This document shows positions 1 to 7,844 of a stretch of 34,106 nt of DNA, piece by piece. Positions within the stretch are counted from its first letter, which is position 1; every line of letters begins with the position of its first letter. The notes under the pieces were generated by a model. That model was not told the origin of the DNA. It worked only from the letters and a program-made list of their open reading frames with translations, and did not search any database. Source of the DNA: Lentisphaeria bacterium UBA4640 (GTDB lineage: Bacteria > Verrucomicrobiota > Lentisphaeria > Victivallales > UBA1829); the NCBI GenBank assembly GCA_002405835.1, contig DHMO01000050.1, positions 28,983 to 63,088 of the forward strand, in the 5' to 3' direction. A program made the position numbers and the translations under genes.

Positions 1-453
1 CCGTTCCACGGCGGTTACGGGATGATCAACGTCAACGGCTTCCCGAAATCGTCGTATCATGCGTTCCGTTTTCTGCATGAGACGGGGTCGGAAGAGCTCG
101 CCGCCCGTTTCAGCGGGGAGTCGCGCGAGGAACACGGCGTGCTTGCCTCGCAGGAAGGAAACGAGCTGCGCCTGCTGGTCTGGAATTACCGTCAGCCGGA
201 AACGGAAGGTGTTCCGCTGGAGTTCTCGCTTCCGGAACTGACGTCTTCTTCGGGTACAATTGAGCGGATTCTGCCCGGACACGGCAGCGCGTATGAAACA
301 TGGCTTGAGCTCGGCAAACCGGATTTTCTGAACCGTGAGACTTTTGATGCGCTTGACGCCGCTTCGCGCACGACGGTTCAGCCGCTGAATGTTTCGGAGC
401 CTGTTTCGGTTCCGTCCGGAACGGCGGCGCTGCTGAAGATCCGTCTTTTATAA
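1..453 (+). CDS. GH39-like glycoside hydrolase, C-terminal fragment
   Basis: The reading frame is open from base 1, so only the last 150 residues of a larger protein are present; the ATG at 22 is internal. The fragment begins PFHGGYGMINVNG, followed by PKSSYHAFRFLHETG, which resembles the stretch after the catalytic barrel in family 39 beta-xylosidases and related enzymes. A beta-sandwich-like tail follows, containing YETWLELGKPDFLN and a Leu/Ala-rich helix (DALDAAS), also typical of GH39 C-termini. GH39 enzymes release xylose or other sugars from plant or host glycans. The catalytic glutamates lie upstream of the window, so activity cannot be judged. The stop codon overlaps the ribosome binding site of the next gene, so the two may be co-transcribed. 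Confidence 0.8.
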   Translation, partial: PFHGGYGMINVNGFPKSSYHAFRFLHETGSEELAARFSGESREEHGVLASQEGNELRLLVWNYRQPETEGVPLEFSLPELTSSSGTIERILPGHGSAYETWLELGKPDFLNRETFDALDAASRTTVQPLNVSEPVSVPSGTAALLKIRLL

Positions 454-463
454 GGAGATTTTT

Positions 464-1132
464 ATGCGGATTCTGATTATTGAAGATGACGACCAGACGG
501 CTGAAGTCGTTTCAAAAGGTTTTGAGCAGGCCGGGTTTCAGACTTTCCGCTGCGCGGATGGTCTTTCCGGGCTTGAAGCTGCGAAGAGTGAACCGTTTGA
601 TGCGGCGGTTATCGACATCATGCTGCCGAAACTGGACGGCTTTTCTGTAATCGACGGAATCCGTGCGGCGAGACTGAATCTTCCGATCATTGTTCTGAGT
701 GCGAAAGATTCGGTGGAGAGCAAAATCAAGGGACTGGAGAAAGGCGGCGACGATTATCTCGCCAAACCCTTCTCGCTTTCCGAACTGATTGCGCGCGTGC
801 AGGCTCTCCTGCGGCGCGCGAACTCGATTGTCGAGCCCGGCGTGCTGGTGGTCGAGGACTTGCGCATCGACGTCCTGACGCGCAAGGTCACGCGCGGCGG
901 TCAGCGCATAGAGCTCGCGCCTTTGGAGTATCAGCTTTTGGAGTATCTGGTCCGCAACAAAGGCCGCGTCATTTCCCGCACGACGATTCTTCAGCATGTC
1001 TGGGAGTACAATTTTGACACTCAGACGAACATTGTGGACGCCCGTGTGTGCCGTCTCCGTGAGAAAATCGACAAGGATTTCGACCGCAAGCTGATCCGCA
1101 CCGTCCGCGGTTTCGGCTACGTTCTGGAATAA
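464..1132 (+). CDS. OmpR/PhoB-family response regulator
   Basis: This is a 222-residue two-domain DNA-binding response regulator. The receiver domain spans about residues 1-118: acidic pocket E7/D8/D9, predicted phospho-acceptor D51 in VIDIMLPKLDG, switch residues S79 and Y98, and conserved K101 in AKPF. The winged-helix Trans_reg_C domain follows at about 125-222 (LAPLEYQLLEYLVRNKGRVISR, then RTVRGFGYVLE at the C-terminus). The start has a good site, TAAGGAG, that overlaps the stop of the upstream glycosidase. No sensor histidine kinase follows; the next gene is an unrelated ATPase with its own candidate promoter. The partner kinase is therefore upstream of the window or elsewhere. The target genes cannot be named from sequence. 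Confidence 0.95.
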   Translation: MRILIIEDDDQTAEVVSKGFEQAGFQTFRCADGLSGLEAAKSEPFDAAVIDIMLPKLDGFSVIDGIRAARLNLPIIVLSAKDSVESKIKGLEKGGDDYLAKPFSLSELIARVQALLRRANSIVEPGVLVVEDLRIDVLTRKVTRGGQRIELAPLEYQLLEYLVRNKGRVISRTTILQHVWEYNFDTQTNIVDARVCRLREKIDKDFDRKLIRTVRGFGYVLE

Positions 1133-1142
1133 GTTCCGCCGT

Positions 1143-1171
1143 TTGCATTTTCCGGAATGGAATGCTACATT
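1143..1171 (+). promoter_or_regulatory. candidate sigma70-type promoter for the AAA-ATPase gene
   Basis: TTGCAT (1143-1148) and TACATT (1166-1171) are separated by 17 bases. Transcription would start near 1178, giving a very short leader before the GAGGTGA ribosome site. The candidate would exclude the ATG at 1157 as a start. It is a pattern match only. Confidence 0.4.
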
Positions 1172-1189
1172 AAGAGCCGAGGTGATGAA

Positions 1190-2749
1190 ATGAGCGAATT
1201 AGAGTTGACATCCAGTATTTATTCTTTTGAGAAATTGCGGACCGGCAGTTTTTTATATATAGATAAAACGGAATACCTCTGGAGTCTGCTCCGTCCCTCC
1301 TGCGGTATGTACTTTCTTTCCCGTCCGCGCCGCTTCGGCAAATCGCTGACTCTCTCCACTCTGAAAGCCGTTTTTGAAGGAAAGAAGGAGTTGTTCAAAG
1401 GGCTTGCCCTTTACGACAAACCGTACAGCTGGGAGAAGCATCCCGTTATTCATCTTGACATGAACGGACGCCGTTTTGACACTCTGGAAAATCTGGAGCG
1501 CAGTCTGCGCGAGATTTTGAAAGAACAGGCGCTTGTCCACAAAGTTGAACTGGAGTACGAGGCGTCGGAGACGATGTTTCAAAAACTGATTCTGCGTCTT
1601 TCGGAGCAGGGGGCTGTTGTTGTTCTGCTGGATGAATACGACAAGCCGATTCTGGAAAATATTCTTTCTCCGGATGCGCAGAAATTCATGGATGCTCTGA
1701 AAAGTTTCTATTCCGTGATCAAAGGCAAAGCGGAGCTGCTCCGCTTTGTGTTTGTTACGGGCGTGACAAAATTCTGCCATGTGTCCATTTTCTCCGATTT
1801 GAACAATCTGTTTGATATTACGATGGATGAGCGTTACGCATGTATGCTCGGTTATACGCAGGAGGAGTTTGAACGGTACTTCGCCTCGCGGATCGCCGAA
1901 ACGGAAAAACATCTTGCAATTCCCCATGAATCGTTTCTGGAAAAGATCAAGGCGTGGTACGACGGCTATCGTTTTGCTGCAAAAGCGGAATCCGTTTACA
2001 ATCCGGTTTCTCTTGCCGCTTTTTTCATGAAAGGCGGCGAGTTCAGCAATTTCTGGTTTTCGACGGGAACTCCGTCTTTCCTGATGCAGCTGGTCCGGAA
2101 AACAAATTTTGATTTTGAAGCGGTTCTCAATAAACCGATTTCCTCCCTTGCGTTTTCCGCCTATGAAGTGAACAATCTGGATCCGCTGCCGCTGCTGCTT
2201 CAGACCGGGTATCTGACGATCCGTGATTCTTTTGAAGATTTCGGCATGACTTTCTACAACCTCGCTTTCCCTAATATTGAAGTCCGTTCCGCATTCGACT
2301 GCTACCTGCTGAACGCATATACGGATATCAACCGCGAAGCTCTGTCCGGTTATGCAATGGAGCTTGCAATGTCTGTCCGCGAAGGAAAAGTTGAAAATTT
2401 TATGGAAAAACTGAAAATGTTTTTTGCCGCAATACCGTATGATATTCAGCTTGCGGACGAAAAATATTATCAGACGGTGTTTTATACTCTGTTCCTGCTT
2501 CTCGGTGTTTACATCGAAGCGGAAGCGCGCACCAACCGCGGGCGCATTGACGCCGTTGCCGCCTGCGGCGACTGGGTCTATATTTTTGAATTCAAGCTGA
2601 ATCAAAACGCCGCCTCGGCTCTGTCGCAGATCCGCTCCAGGGAATATTATCAGAAATATTGCCGGAAAGGAAAGCGCATTGTCCTTGTCGGTGCGAATTT
2701 TGATTCCGGAAAACGTCAGATTTCCGACTGGCTCAGCGAAGATCTGTGA
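1190..2749 (+). CDS. AAA-ATPase-like / PD-(D/E)XK nuclease-fold protein
   Basis: This 519-residue protein belongs to the AAA-ATPase_like plus PDDEXK_9 family (formerly DUF1703), common in Bacteroidetes and PVC genomes and of unknown physiological role. The N-terminal signature (about residues 9-52) contains FLYIDKTEYL and the Walker A-like SRPRRFGKS. Walker B is VVVLLDEYDKP (about 143-153). The C-terminal nuclease-fold motif is GRIDA...YIFEFKL, with D454, E467 and K469 as predicted metal and catalytic residues. The start at 1190 is preferred over the in-frame ATG at 1157 because GAGGTGA sits 4 bases before it and the family signature begins just afterwards. All key motifs are intact, so the gene looks functional. 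Proteins of this kind often occur in many copies per genome and may be mobile-like or defence-related; nothing here decides that. Confidence 0.9.
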   Translation: MSELELTSSIYSFEKLRTGSFLYIDKTEYLWSLLRPSCGMYFLSRPRRFGKSLTLSTLKAVFEGKKELFKGLALYDKPYSWEKHPVIHLDMNGRRFDTLENLERSLREILKEQALVHKVELEYEASETMFQKLILRLSEQGAVVVLLDEYDKPILENILSPDAQKFMDALKSFYSVIKGKAELLRFVFVTGVTKFCHVSIFSDLNNLFDITMDERYACMLGYTQEEFERYFASRIAETEKHLAIPHESFLEKIKAWYDGYRFAAKAESVYNPVSLAAFFMKGGEFSNFWFSTGTPSFLMQLVRKTNFDFEAVLNKPISSLAFSAYEVNNLDPLPLLLQTGYLTIRDSFEDFGMTFYNLAFPNIEVRSAFDCYLLNAYTDINREALSGYAMELAMSVREGKVENFMEKLKMFFAAIPYDIQLADEKYYQTVFYTLFLLLGVYIEAEARTNRGRIDAVAACGDWVYIFEFKLNQNAASALSQIRSREYYQKYCRKGKRIVLVGANFDSGKRQISDWLSEDL

Positions 2750-2765
2750 AAATTTTTTACCCCGC

Positions 2766-2793
2766 TTGATTTCCCCGTTTTCTGTGGTAAAAT
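2766..2793 (+). promoter_or_regulatory. candidate promoter for the nagA operon
   Basis: TTGATT (2766-2771) and TAAAAT (2788-2793) are separated by 16 bases, about 33 bases before the nagA start. They lie in an AT-rich gap directly after the ATPase gene. Confidence 0.5.
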
Positions 2794-2826
2794 ATTCTCA
2801 AAAACAACAGCTTGAAGGAGTTTGAT

Positions 2827-3984
2827 ATGAAAACGCTGTTTCGCGATGCTTTGGTGATTTCCCCCGATGTGGAACTGGAAGGAGCTTCCGTTCTCGTCGA
2901 AGACAAGGTTATCCGCCGGATTTACACCTGCGGCGAAAAACTGCCGAAAACCGACCGCGTGGTCAATGTACAGGGCGACATGCTCGTGCCCGGATTCATT
3001 GATATTCATACTCACGGATGCGCCGGACAGGATTTTTCCTACGGCACGCCGGAGGCGATCCGCACATTTGCGGAAAACAAGCTCAAAGAGGGTGTGACAA
3101 CCATGCTCCCGACCACTTCCACGCAGAGCGAGGAAACGCTTGCAAATGCGTTGAAGTCCGCGGCGGATTATGTCAAAAACGGCGGAAAAGGTCCGAAAAT
3201 GCCGGGCGCGCACCTTGAAGGCGTCTTTATCAACCCGAAATGTCTTGGCGCCCAGAACCCCGCATATCTGCGCAATCCCGATATTCAGGAAGTCCTGCGG
3301 CTGAATGAAATTTTCCCCGTAAAAAAAGTTTCCTATGCAGTTGAAATGCCCGGCGGCGCCGTTTTCGCTGCAGAACTTCTGGAGCACGGTGTTGTTCCTT
3401 CCTGCGTTCACAGCGCCGCAACTTACGCTCAGTTTACGGATGCTTACGAGCACGGTTTGCGCAACCTCTCGCACTTCTGCAACCAGATGACGCCGCTGAA
3501 ACACCGTGAGATCGGGCTTGTCGGCGCCGGGCTTATGCACGAAGACCTTTATCTGGAACTCATTTGTGACACGCTCCATGTCTGCCCCGACATGCTCAAT
3601 CTGATCTTCCAGATCCGCGACATGAACCACATCATGCTCATCACCGACTCCGTCGAGGCTTCCGGAATGCCCGAGGGCGAATACCGTCTTGCCGGTCTGC
3701 CGATCATCCTGAAGGACGGTGCTGTGCGGGTCAAGGATCATCCGGAATCGCTCGCGGGAAGCGTGCTGACCATGAACGCCGCGCTCCGCAATGCTTACGA
3801 AGTCACCGGATATCCGCTGAAAGACCTGATCAAGACGACTTCGTGGAATCAGGCGCAGGCGCTTGGTCTCGAAAAAGTCGGACGCATCCAGCCCGGATAC
3901 GCTGCGGATCTCGCGATCCTTTCCGGCGACTTTGAGGTGGAAAACGTCTTTGTCGACGGCGAGATGCTCTATTCCGCGGAGTAA
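2827..3984 (+). CDS. nagA: N-acetylglucosamine-6-phosphate deacetylase
   Basis: The 385-residue amidohydrolase removes acetate from GlcNAc-6-phosphate, feeding amino-sugar catabolism or recycling of cell-wall GlcNAc. Family landmarks are in order: PGFIDIHTHG with H61 and H63, the metal-ligand glutamate in HLEG (E131), H195 in HSAAT, H216 in NLSHFCNQM, the substrate-binding H251, and the catalytic aspartate D274 in LITDSVEASG. LAGSVLTMNAALRN follows near the C-terminus, as in NagA proteins. The start at 2827 is chosen because GAAGGAG ends 6 bases before it; an upstream in-frame TTG at 2812 would lie before that site. No nagB (glucosamine-6-P deaminase) is adjacent. The gene begins a three-gene operon with the membrane glycosyltransferase 3 bases downstream. 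Confidence 0.93.
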   Translation: MKTLFRDALVISPDVELEGASVLVEDKVIRRIYTCGEKLPKTDRVVNVQGDMLVPGFIDIHTHGCAGQDFSYGTPEAIRTFAENKLKEGVTTMLPTTSTQSEETLANALKSAADYVKNGGKGPKMPGAHLEGVFINPKCLGAQNPAYLRNPDIQEVLRLNEIFPVKKVSYAVEMPGGAVFAAELLEHGVVPSCVHSAATYAQFTDAYEHGLRNLSHFCNQMTPLKHREIGLVGAGLMHEDLYLELICDTLHVCPDMLNLIFQIRDMNHIMLITDSVEASGMPEGEYRLAGLPIILKDGAVRVKDHPESLAGSVLTMNAALRNAYEVTGYPLKDLIKTTSWNQAQALGLEKVGRIQPGYAADLAILSGDFEVENVFVDGEMLYSAE

Positions 3985-3987
3985 AAG

Positions 3988-5313
3988 ATGAAACGTTTTC
4001 TTCTGCCCGGCGTGCTGATTCTGCTGTTTCTGCTCCACTTCGCCGCCGGGTGGAGAATCGCGGAAACAAAGCCGTCGTTCTTCTATCACAACGACGGTTC
4101 GGAATATGCGGAGATGGCGGAATCGTTCGCATTGACCGGTTCCATGATGATCGCAAAGCCGCGTTATTACGAACCGCCGCGGAGCGAACCCATGCCGGAG
4201 GCGTTCCGTCCCCCGCTGCTTTCGTTTCTCGCGGGACTTTTTCTGCGCGCCGGACTCACCCCGTCCGTGTCGTATGCATTGCTTCAGGCTCTTCTGTCGA
4301 CACTCGCTTCATGGATGATGTTTGCTGTTGCGCGCCGCGTGGAGCCTTCGCGTGTTACATCGTGGCTTGCGCTGATTCTGTACAATATTCATCCGCTGAT
4401 TCTGGAATATTCGCTTCAGTTCTGCAGTGAGACTCTGTTCATTCTCTGCGTTCTCTGTTTTCTGCGCGTGTTTCTTGAGCCGGAGGAGAACCGCTTGAAG
4501 TATCCGCTGCTGGCCGCGGCCGGTGCGCTGATGACTCTGACGCGTCCGACCGGACTCGCCTATCTGCCGGGAGGAATGGCAGTGATTTTGCTCTATTCCG
4601 CATATCTGATGTGGCGGAAAGGTGGATCCCGGTCGGTGTTCCGATTCCGAACCTGCCGGAATGCGGCTGTCTACGGACTTTGCTTTTTCCTGCTGATACT
4701 TCCCTGCGGACTTCGCAATCAGGCTCTCTTCGGAAAGTTTTCGCTGAGCCCGTTTTTCGGCGGCTACAACCTGCTGGTGGGGAACAACCGCGACAATCTG
4801 GCCGCTTACCGTGCAGGTTCCGGCAAAGCGTTTCAGGAACATCAGAACCGCGGCTGGAACGCTGCGATCCAAATCGCGCAGACAATGCCGCCGGAGTATT
4901 CCGCGAAACCCGCAGAACAGGATGCATATCTGAAAGCGAAAGCTCTGGAGGAGATCCGGACGATGGGGATGCGCGACTTTCTGGAGCTGTTTTTTGCGAA
5001 AGCACTGCAGTTTGTGTGTCCGTGGCCGGTTCGCGGCATCCATTCCCCGCTGATGTTCTGGGGGATAACACTGTGGGAACTCTTCCTCTACGCTGTGGGC
5101 TCGGCTGGAATTTACCGCTTTCACAGACGGTTTGACATTCTGCTTCCGTTTGCGACCGTTTTCGCCGGCGGGCTTTTTGCCCATGCACTTGTCTTTGTTT
5201 CGATGCGTTACCGCATTCCGTTTCTGGATGTGGCGCTGATACTGTTCTCAGCGACTGCCATCCGGGCGGCGTTTGTGTTGCTCTTGAAAAAATGGAAAGG
5301 TGTTTGGCGATGA
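3988..5313 (+). CDS. GT-C fold membrane glycosyltransferase (GT39/ArnT-like)
   Basis: This 441-residue integral membrane protein has about ten hydrophobic segments. The first transmembrane helix (about residues 4-22) is followed by an acidic loop FYHNDGSEYAEMAESFALTG, which corresponds to the catalytic Asp/Glu loop of dolichyl-phosphate-mannose mannosyltransferase and ArnT-type GT-C enzymes. These enzymes move a sugar from a polyprenyl-phosphate carrier onto a protein or lipid on the outer face of the inner membrane. A helix-rich central part (for example ALMTLTRPTGLAYLPGG) fits the family, and the C-terminus carries short basic loops. Donor and acceptor cannot be deduced. The start follows nagA by 3 bases, and the end overlaps ogt by an ATGA junction, so all three are likely co-transcribed. 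Confidence 0.75.
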   Translation: MKRFLLPGVLILLFLLHFAAGWRIAETKPSFFYHNDGSEYAEMAESFALTGSMMIAKPRYYEPPRSEPMPEAFRPPLLSFLAGLFLRAGLTPSVSYALLQALLSTLASWMMFAVARRVEPSRVTSWLALILYNIHPLILEYSLQFCSETLFILCVLCFLRVFLEPEENRLKYPLLAAAGALMTLTRPTGLAYLPGGMAVILLYSAYLMWRKGGSRSVFRFRTCRNAAVYGLCFFLLILPCGLRNQALFGKFSLSPFFGGYNLLVGNNRDNLAAYRAGSGKAFQEHQNRGWNAAIQIAQTMPPEYSAKPAEQDAYLKAKALEEIRTMGMRDFLELFFAKALQFVCPWPVRGIHSPLMFWGITLWELFLYAVGSAGIYRFHRRFDILLPFATVFAGGLFAHALVFVSMRYRIPFLDVALILFSATAIRAAFVLLLKKWKGVWR

Positions 5314-5825
5314 ACTTTTTTACAGAATATGCCTCTCCGCTTGGAAGAATCATTCTTGAAAGCGACGGTGCGAATCTGACCGGCGTCTGGCTTCCCCGTC
5401 AGCGAGACGGTGAGCCGGAAGGCGAGTGTGCCGAGCTTCCTGTTTTTGCTGCAGCCCGTCGCTGGCTTGATGTCTATTTCAGCGGCCGGGACCCCGGCGC
5501 GACTCCGCCGCTGGCGATGAAAGGATCTCCGTTTCAGCTTGCCGTCTGGGAACTTCTGAAGCGCATTCCGTATGGCGGCACGACGACTTACGGCGCATTG
5601 GCGGAAGAGATTGCGCGTCAGCGCGGACTTGCCCGTATGTCTGCCCAGGCGGTCGGCGGAGCCGTCGGCAGCAATCCGATTGCGATTCTGGTTCCCTGTC
5701 ACCGGGTTCTCGGTGCGAACGGCCGTCTCACCGGCTACGCAGGCGGAATCGACAAGAAGGTCCGTCTCCTGGGCTTTGAGGGGTTCCGCACGACAGGCGA
5801 TGCTCCTGATTCCAAGATTTTGTGA
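5310..5825 (+). CDS. ogt: Methylated-DNA--protein-cysteine methyltransferase
   Basis: The 171-residue suicide repair protein transfers alkyl groups from O6-alkylguanine or O4-alkylthymine in DNA to its own cysteine. The active-site motif is IAILVPCHRVLG with acceptor C130. The helix-turn-helix part (GSPFQLAVWELLKRIPYGGTTTYGALA, about residues 72-98) and the C-terminal LTGYAGGIDKKVRLLGFEG are typical. The start at 5310 overlaps the glycosyltransferase stop (ATGA), implying translational coupling; the in-frame ATG at 5292 is less likely because it lies within the upstream gene and has no better ribosome site. Why a repair protein sits in this sugar-related operon is not evident. The symbol follows the common name for stand-alone proteins; ada-type fusion domains are absent. 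Confidence 0.93.
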   Translation: MNFFTEYASPLGRIILESDGANLTGVWLPRQRDGEPEGECAELPVFAAARRWLDVYFSGRDPGATPPLAMKGSPFQLAVWELLKRIPYGGTTTYGALAEEIARQRGLARMSAQAVGGAVGSNPIAILVPCHRVLGANGRLTGYAGGIDKKVRLLGFEGFRTTGDAPDSKIL

Positions 5826-5845
5826 TTCAATTTTTGTGAATTCTC

Positions 5846-5874
5846 TTGACTTTTAAGAGGATTCGTGCTAAATT
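5846..5874 (+). promoter_or_regulatory. strong sigma70-type promoter for the exported-protein pair
   Basis: TTGACT (5846-5851) and TAAATT (5869-5874) have the ideal 17-base spacer in an AT-rich gap. Transcription would begin near 5881, leaving a leader of about 140 bases before the gene at 6021. Confidence 0.65.
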
Positions 5875-5882
5875 AATATAGA

Positions 5883-5905
5883 GCCGCGAAGGAATTCTTT
5901 GCGGC
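5883..5905 (+). promoter_or_regulatory. near-palindromic leader hairpin
   Basis: GCCGC (5883-5887) and GCGGC (5901-5905) flank a partly self-complementary centre around GAATTC, giving an almost complete dyad over 23 bases. It begins about two bases after the predicted transcription start, so it would cap the 5' end of the message as a stabilising stem-loop, or act as an operator. There is no U-run, so it is not a terminator. Confidence 0.4.
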
Positions 5906-5997
5906 TTGAGCTTGCTGAGACAGTTGATTGAAACAGGAATGTTTTTGTTTTTTGTGAAATCGGAAATGCTGCGGTCGGAAGCTGCGGGAGAATAAAC

Positions 5998-6024
5998 ATG
6001 AAAAGGTTACAGGGAAATCGATGA
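5998..6024 (+). other. possible 8-codon leader ORF coupled to the next gene
   Basis: A minimal reading frame, ATG followed by seven codons (MKRLQGNR) and TGA, is preceded by GGGAG at a sensible distance. Its stop overlaps the start codon of the 6021 gene as ATGA. That arrangement could couple translation, but so short a frame can arise by chance. Translation is not shown. Confidence 0.25.
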
Positions 6025-7685
6025 AAAAAATTGTTCTGCTTTTTTGTATGACATTGACTTTGCTTGCCGATGATGGAAAATATCTGCTTCTGAAATCATT
6101 TCCGTATCATTTGAATGTTTCTGCAGATATGAAAGGAAATGATTTTGTTCATGCGGCAGGTCTTTTTATAAAAAACTGTTCTTGCCCCGAAGGGAATTCA
6201 ATAAGAGAAAAATATGAGTTGGAGAGAGATTCATATATAGAACATCTGACAAAAAGAGTGTTGACCGTAGAATATCCGGAGCTTGTAAAATTCATACAGG
6301 ATGAATTCAAAAAGGATCTCTCTGTTTTGGAGAAAAAATTTTTGCAGCACACCTCGTTGCAGATTGCTGCAAGGAAAGGCAAAGCGAGAGAGATTCCATC
6401 ATATAAATGTCTATGGCATGCAATGCTTCTTGCCGAGCGTGGTTCGGTGACGGCTCAGATAGCGTTGCTGTACAAAAAGGATTCCTGTTTCTCTTCTTCG
6501 CAGCGGGAAGCTGTCGCACAAGAGCTTTTTAGAGCAGGATATACCGAAGCCTATGTTGCACTTGGGACCTACTATAAATTTTGTGGAAATAAAAAAAAGG
6601 CTGCTGAATACTTGGCGATGACAGGTCTGATAAAGAAGCTGCCGAAACCGATATCTTATATAGATATTGACGGATATGATTTTTTGAAAAATAATGATAT
6701 CTATGTCTTTGACGACTTCCCGTTCAGTCAAAAAATATTTGATTCATCTTTCGATGAGTTTAAGCAGGCTGTTGTGCAAGATAAAGATTTGAGGAACAAA
6801 CTGTTGTTTTTTATAAGCAACTGCTCTTGTAAAGAAAATAAAAAATTAATAGATTCAATTGATGCTGTTCTGGATGGCAATGCAGACAAGGAGGTCCTTA
6901 TACAGAAACTTTGGGAGGCTGCTGAAGTTGTCAGAGGTGAATATAAGAGACCTTTGACGGGAATGAAATGGAAGATTATGACCAAAACCTGTTTGGAAGG
7001 AAATCCCCTGAAACCGGAAATTCCTTTTTATCAGTGCAAATGGCATGCTGTTGTCCTTGCGGAACGAGGGCTTGTCCAAGCCCAGCTTGCTCTTTTGTAC
7101 CAAACGGATTTCATGATAACTGCTAAAAATCGGGTGAATATGGCAACTGAGCTTTTTGAGGCCGGGTATCTGGATGCATTTATTGCAATGGGAGCCGTCT
7201 GCCGCCGGAAAGCTGCTGATCGGAAAGCCGCTTTATCTTATTTTAAGGATGTGCTTACTAAAGACAGAAACAATGCAGTTGCTGCCAGCGAGTTTTTGGA
7301 AACGTTAAAAGCAATGGGGGATTTAGACGAAAGTTCAAAAACTTATGCTGCGTTATGCAGGAATGCCGCAGATAAAAACTATTATTTGGCAGTCAGGGTG
7401 TTCGCTCTCTTTTTCGCGAAAGATGAACAAACAAAGGAACAGTATCTTATCCGTGCAGCAAAGATAGCAAAAGACAAATGCCGGGCAAATTCATCTACTC
7501 AGGTGGTTCAATGGGAGAGCGAACTGAAAAAATTAAAAATGGAGCTGGACAGTCTCCATCGTGCTGCTCAAAACTTTCAGCGTTCATATCCTGCCAAAAC
7601 CAGGAGTTCGGGCGGAGGGAACAATTACAGAGATAGAGGTTTGCACAAGCTGTCTATTTTTGATAAACGCAGGAAAATAAGATAA
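6021..7685 (+). CDS. Exported protein of unknown function with internal duplication
   Basis: I do not recognise this 554-residue protein. A short lysine start and hydrophobic stretch (residues 1-15, MKKIVLLFCMTLTLLA) form a signal peptide, so it is probably periplasmic or surface-bound. The body contains two copies of a roughly 150-residue unit, about 49-200 and 264-408. Each begins F-I-x-N-C-S-C, continues to I-P-x-Y-x-C-x-WHA-x-x-LAERG, then A-Q-x-ALLY, and ends in helical segments like Sel1/TPR repeats (ELFRAGYTEAYVALG and ELFEAGYLDAFIAMG). More TPR-like helices follow (about 400-490), then a coiled-coil-like stretch (500-520) and a basic, Gly/Ser-rich tail. Cysteines are conserved between the copies, suggesting disulfides or metal binding. 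The gene is clearly AT-richer than its neighbours. AGGGA gives the ribosome site. Confidence 0.75.
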   Translation: MKKIVLLFCMTLTLLADDGKYLLLKSFPYHLNVSADMKGNDFVHAAGLFIKNCSCPEGNSIREKYELERDSYIEHLTKRVLTVEYPELVKFIQDEFKKDLSVLEKKFLQHTSLQIAARKGKAREIPSYKCLWHAMLLAERGSVTAQIALLYKKDSCFSSSQREAVAQELFRAGYTEAYVALGTYYKFCGNKKKAAEYLAMTGLIKKLPKPISYIDIDGYDFLKNNDIYVFDDFPFSQKIFDSSFDEFKQAVVQDKDLRNKLLFFISNCSCKENKKLIDSIDAVLDGNADKEVLIQKLWEAAEVVRGEYKRPLTGMKWKIMTKTCLEGNPLKPEIPFYQCKWHAVVLAERGLVQAQLALLYQTDFMITAKNRVNMATELFEAGYLDAFIAMGAVCRRKAADRKAALSYFKDVLTKDRNNAVAASEFLETLKAMGDLDESSKTYAALCRNAADKNYYLAVRVFALFFAKDEQTKEQYLIRAAKIAKDKCRANSSTQVVQWESELKKLKMELDSLHRAAQNFQRSYPAKTRSSGGGNNYRDRGLHKLSIFDKRRKIR

Positions 7686-7718
7686 TAGAAAAAGGTCTGT
7701 CTCGTTCAAGGTGTTATG

Positions 7719-7737
7719 ATACCATGTGGTATTTTTT
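7719..7737 (+). terminator. weak intrinsic terminator
   Basis: ATACC and GGTAT (7719-7723, 7728-7732) form a 5-bp stem around ATGT, followed directly by a T-run. The stem is short, so termination may be partial and allow read-through into the LamG gene. Confidence 0.4.
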
Positions 7738-7844
7738 GTAAAAAATCATTTGATCTGTAAGAATCAAGATTTTTGCGGCAGTAAGATAAAAACAGGTCAT
7801 AGAGAGAATGACTGTCAAAAACAAAGAAGAGAGGTAAGTAGAAA

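Noticed and set aside
1190..2749. Complete defence system around the AAA/PD-(D/E)XK protein
   Set aside because: No methylase, toxin, reverse transcriptase or other defence partner lies next to it; neighbours are a response regulator and nagA.
2812..2826. Upstream TTG start for nagA
   Set aside because: It precedes the GAAGGAG ribosome site that serves the ATG at 2827.
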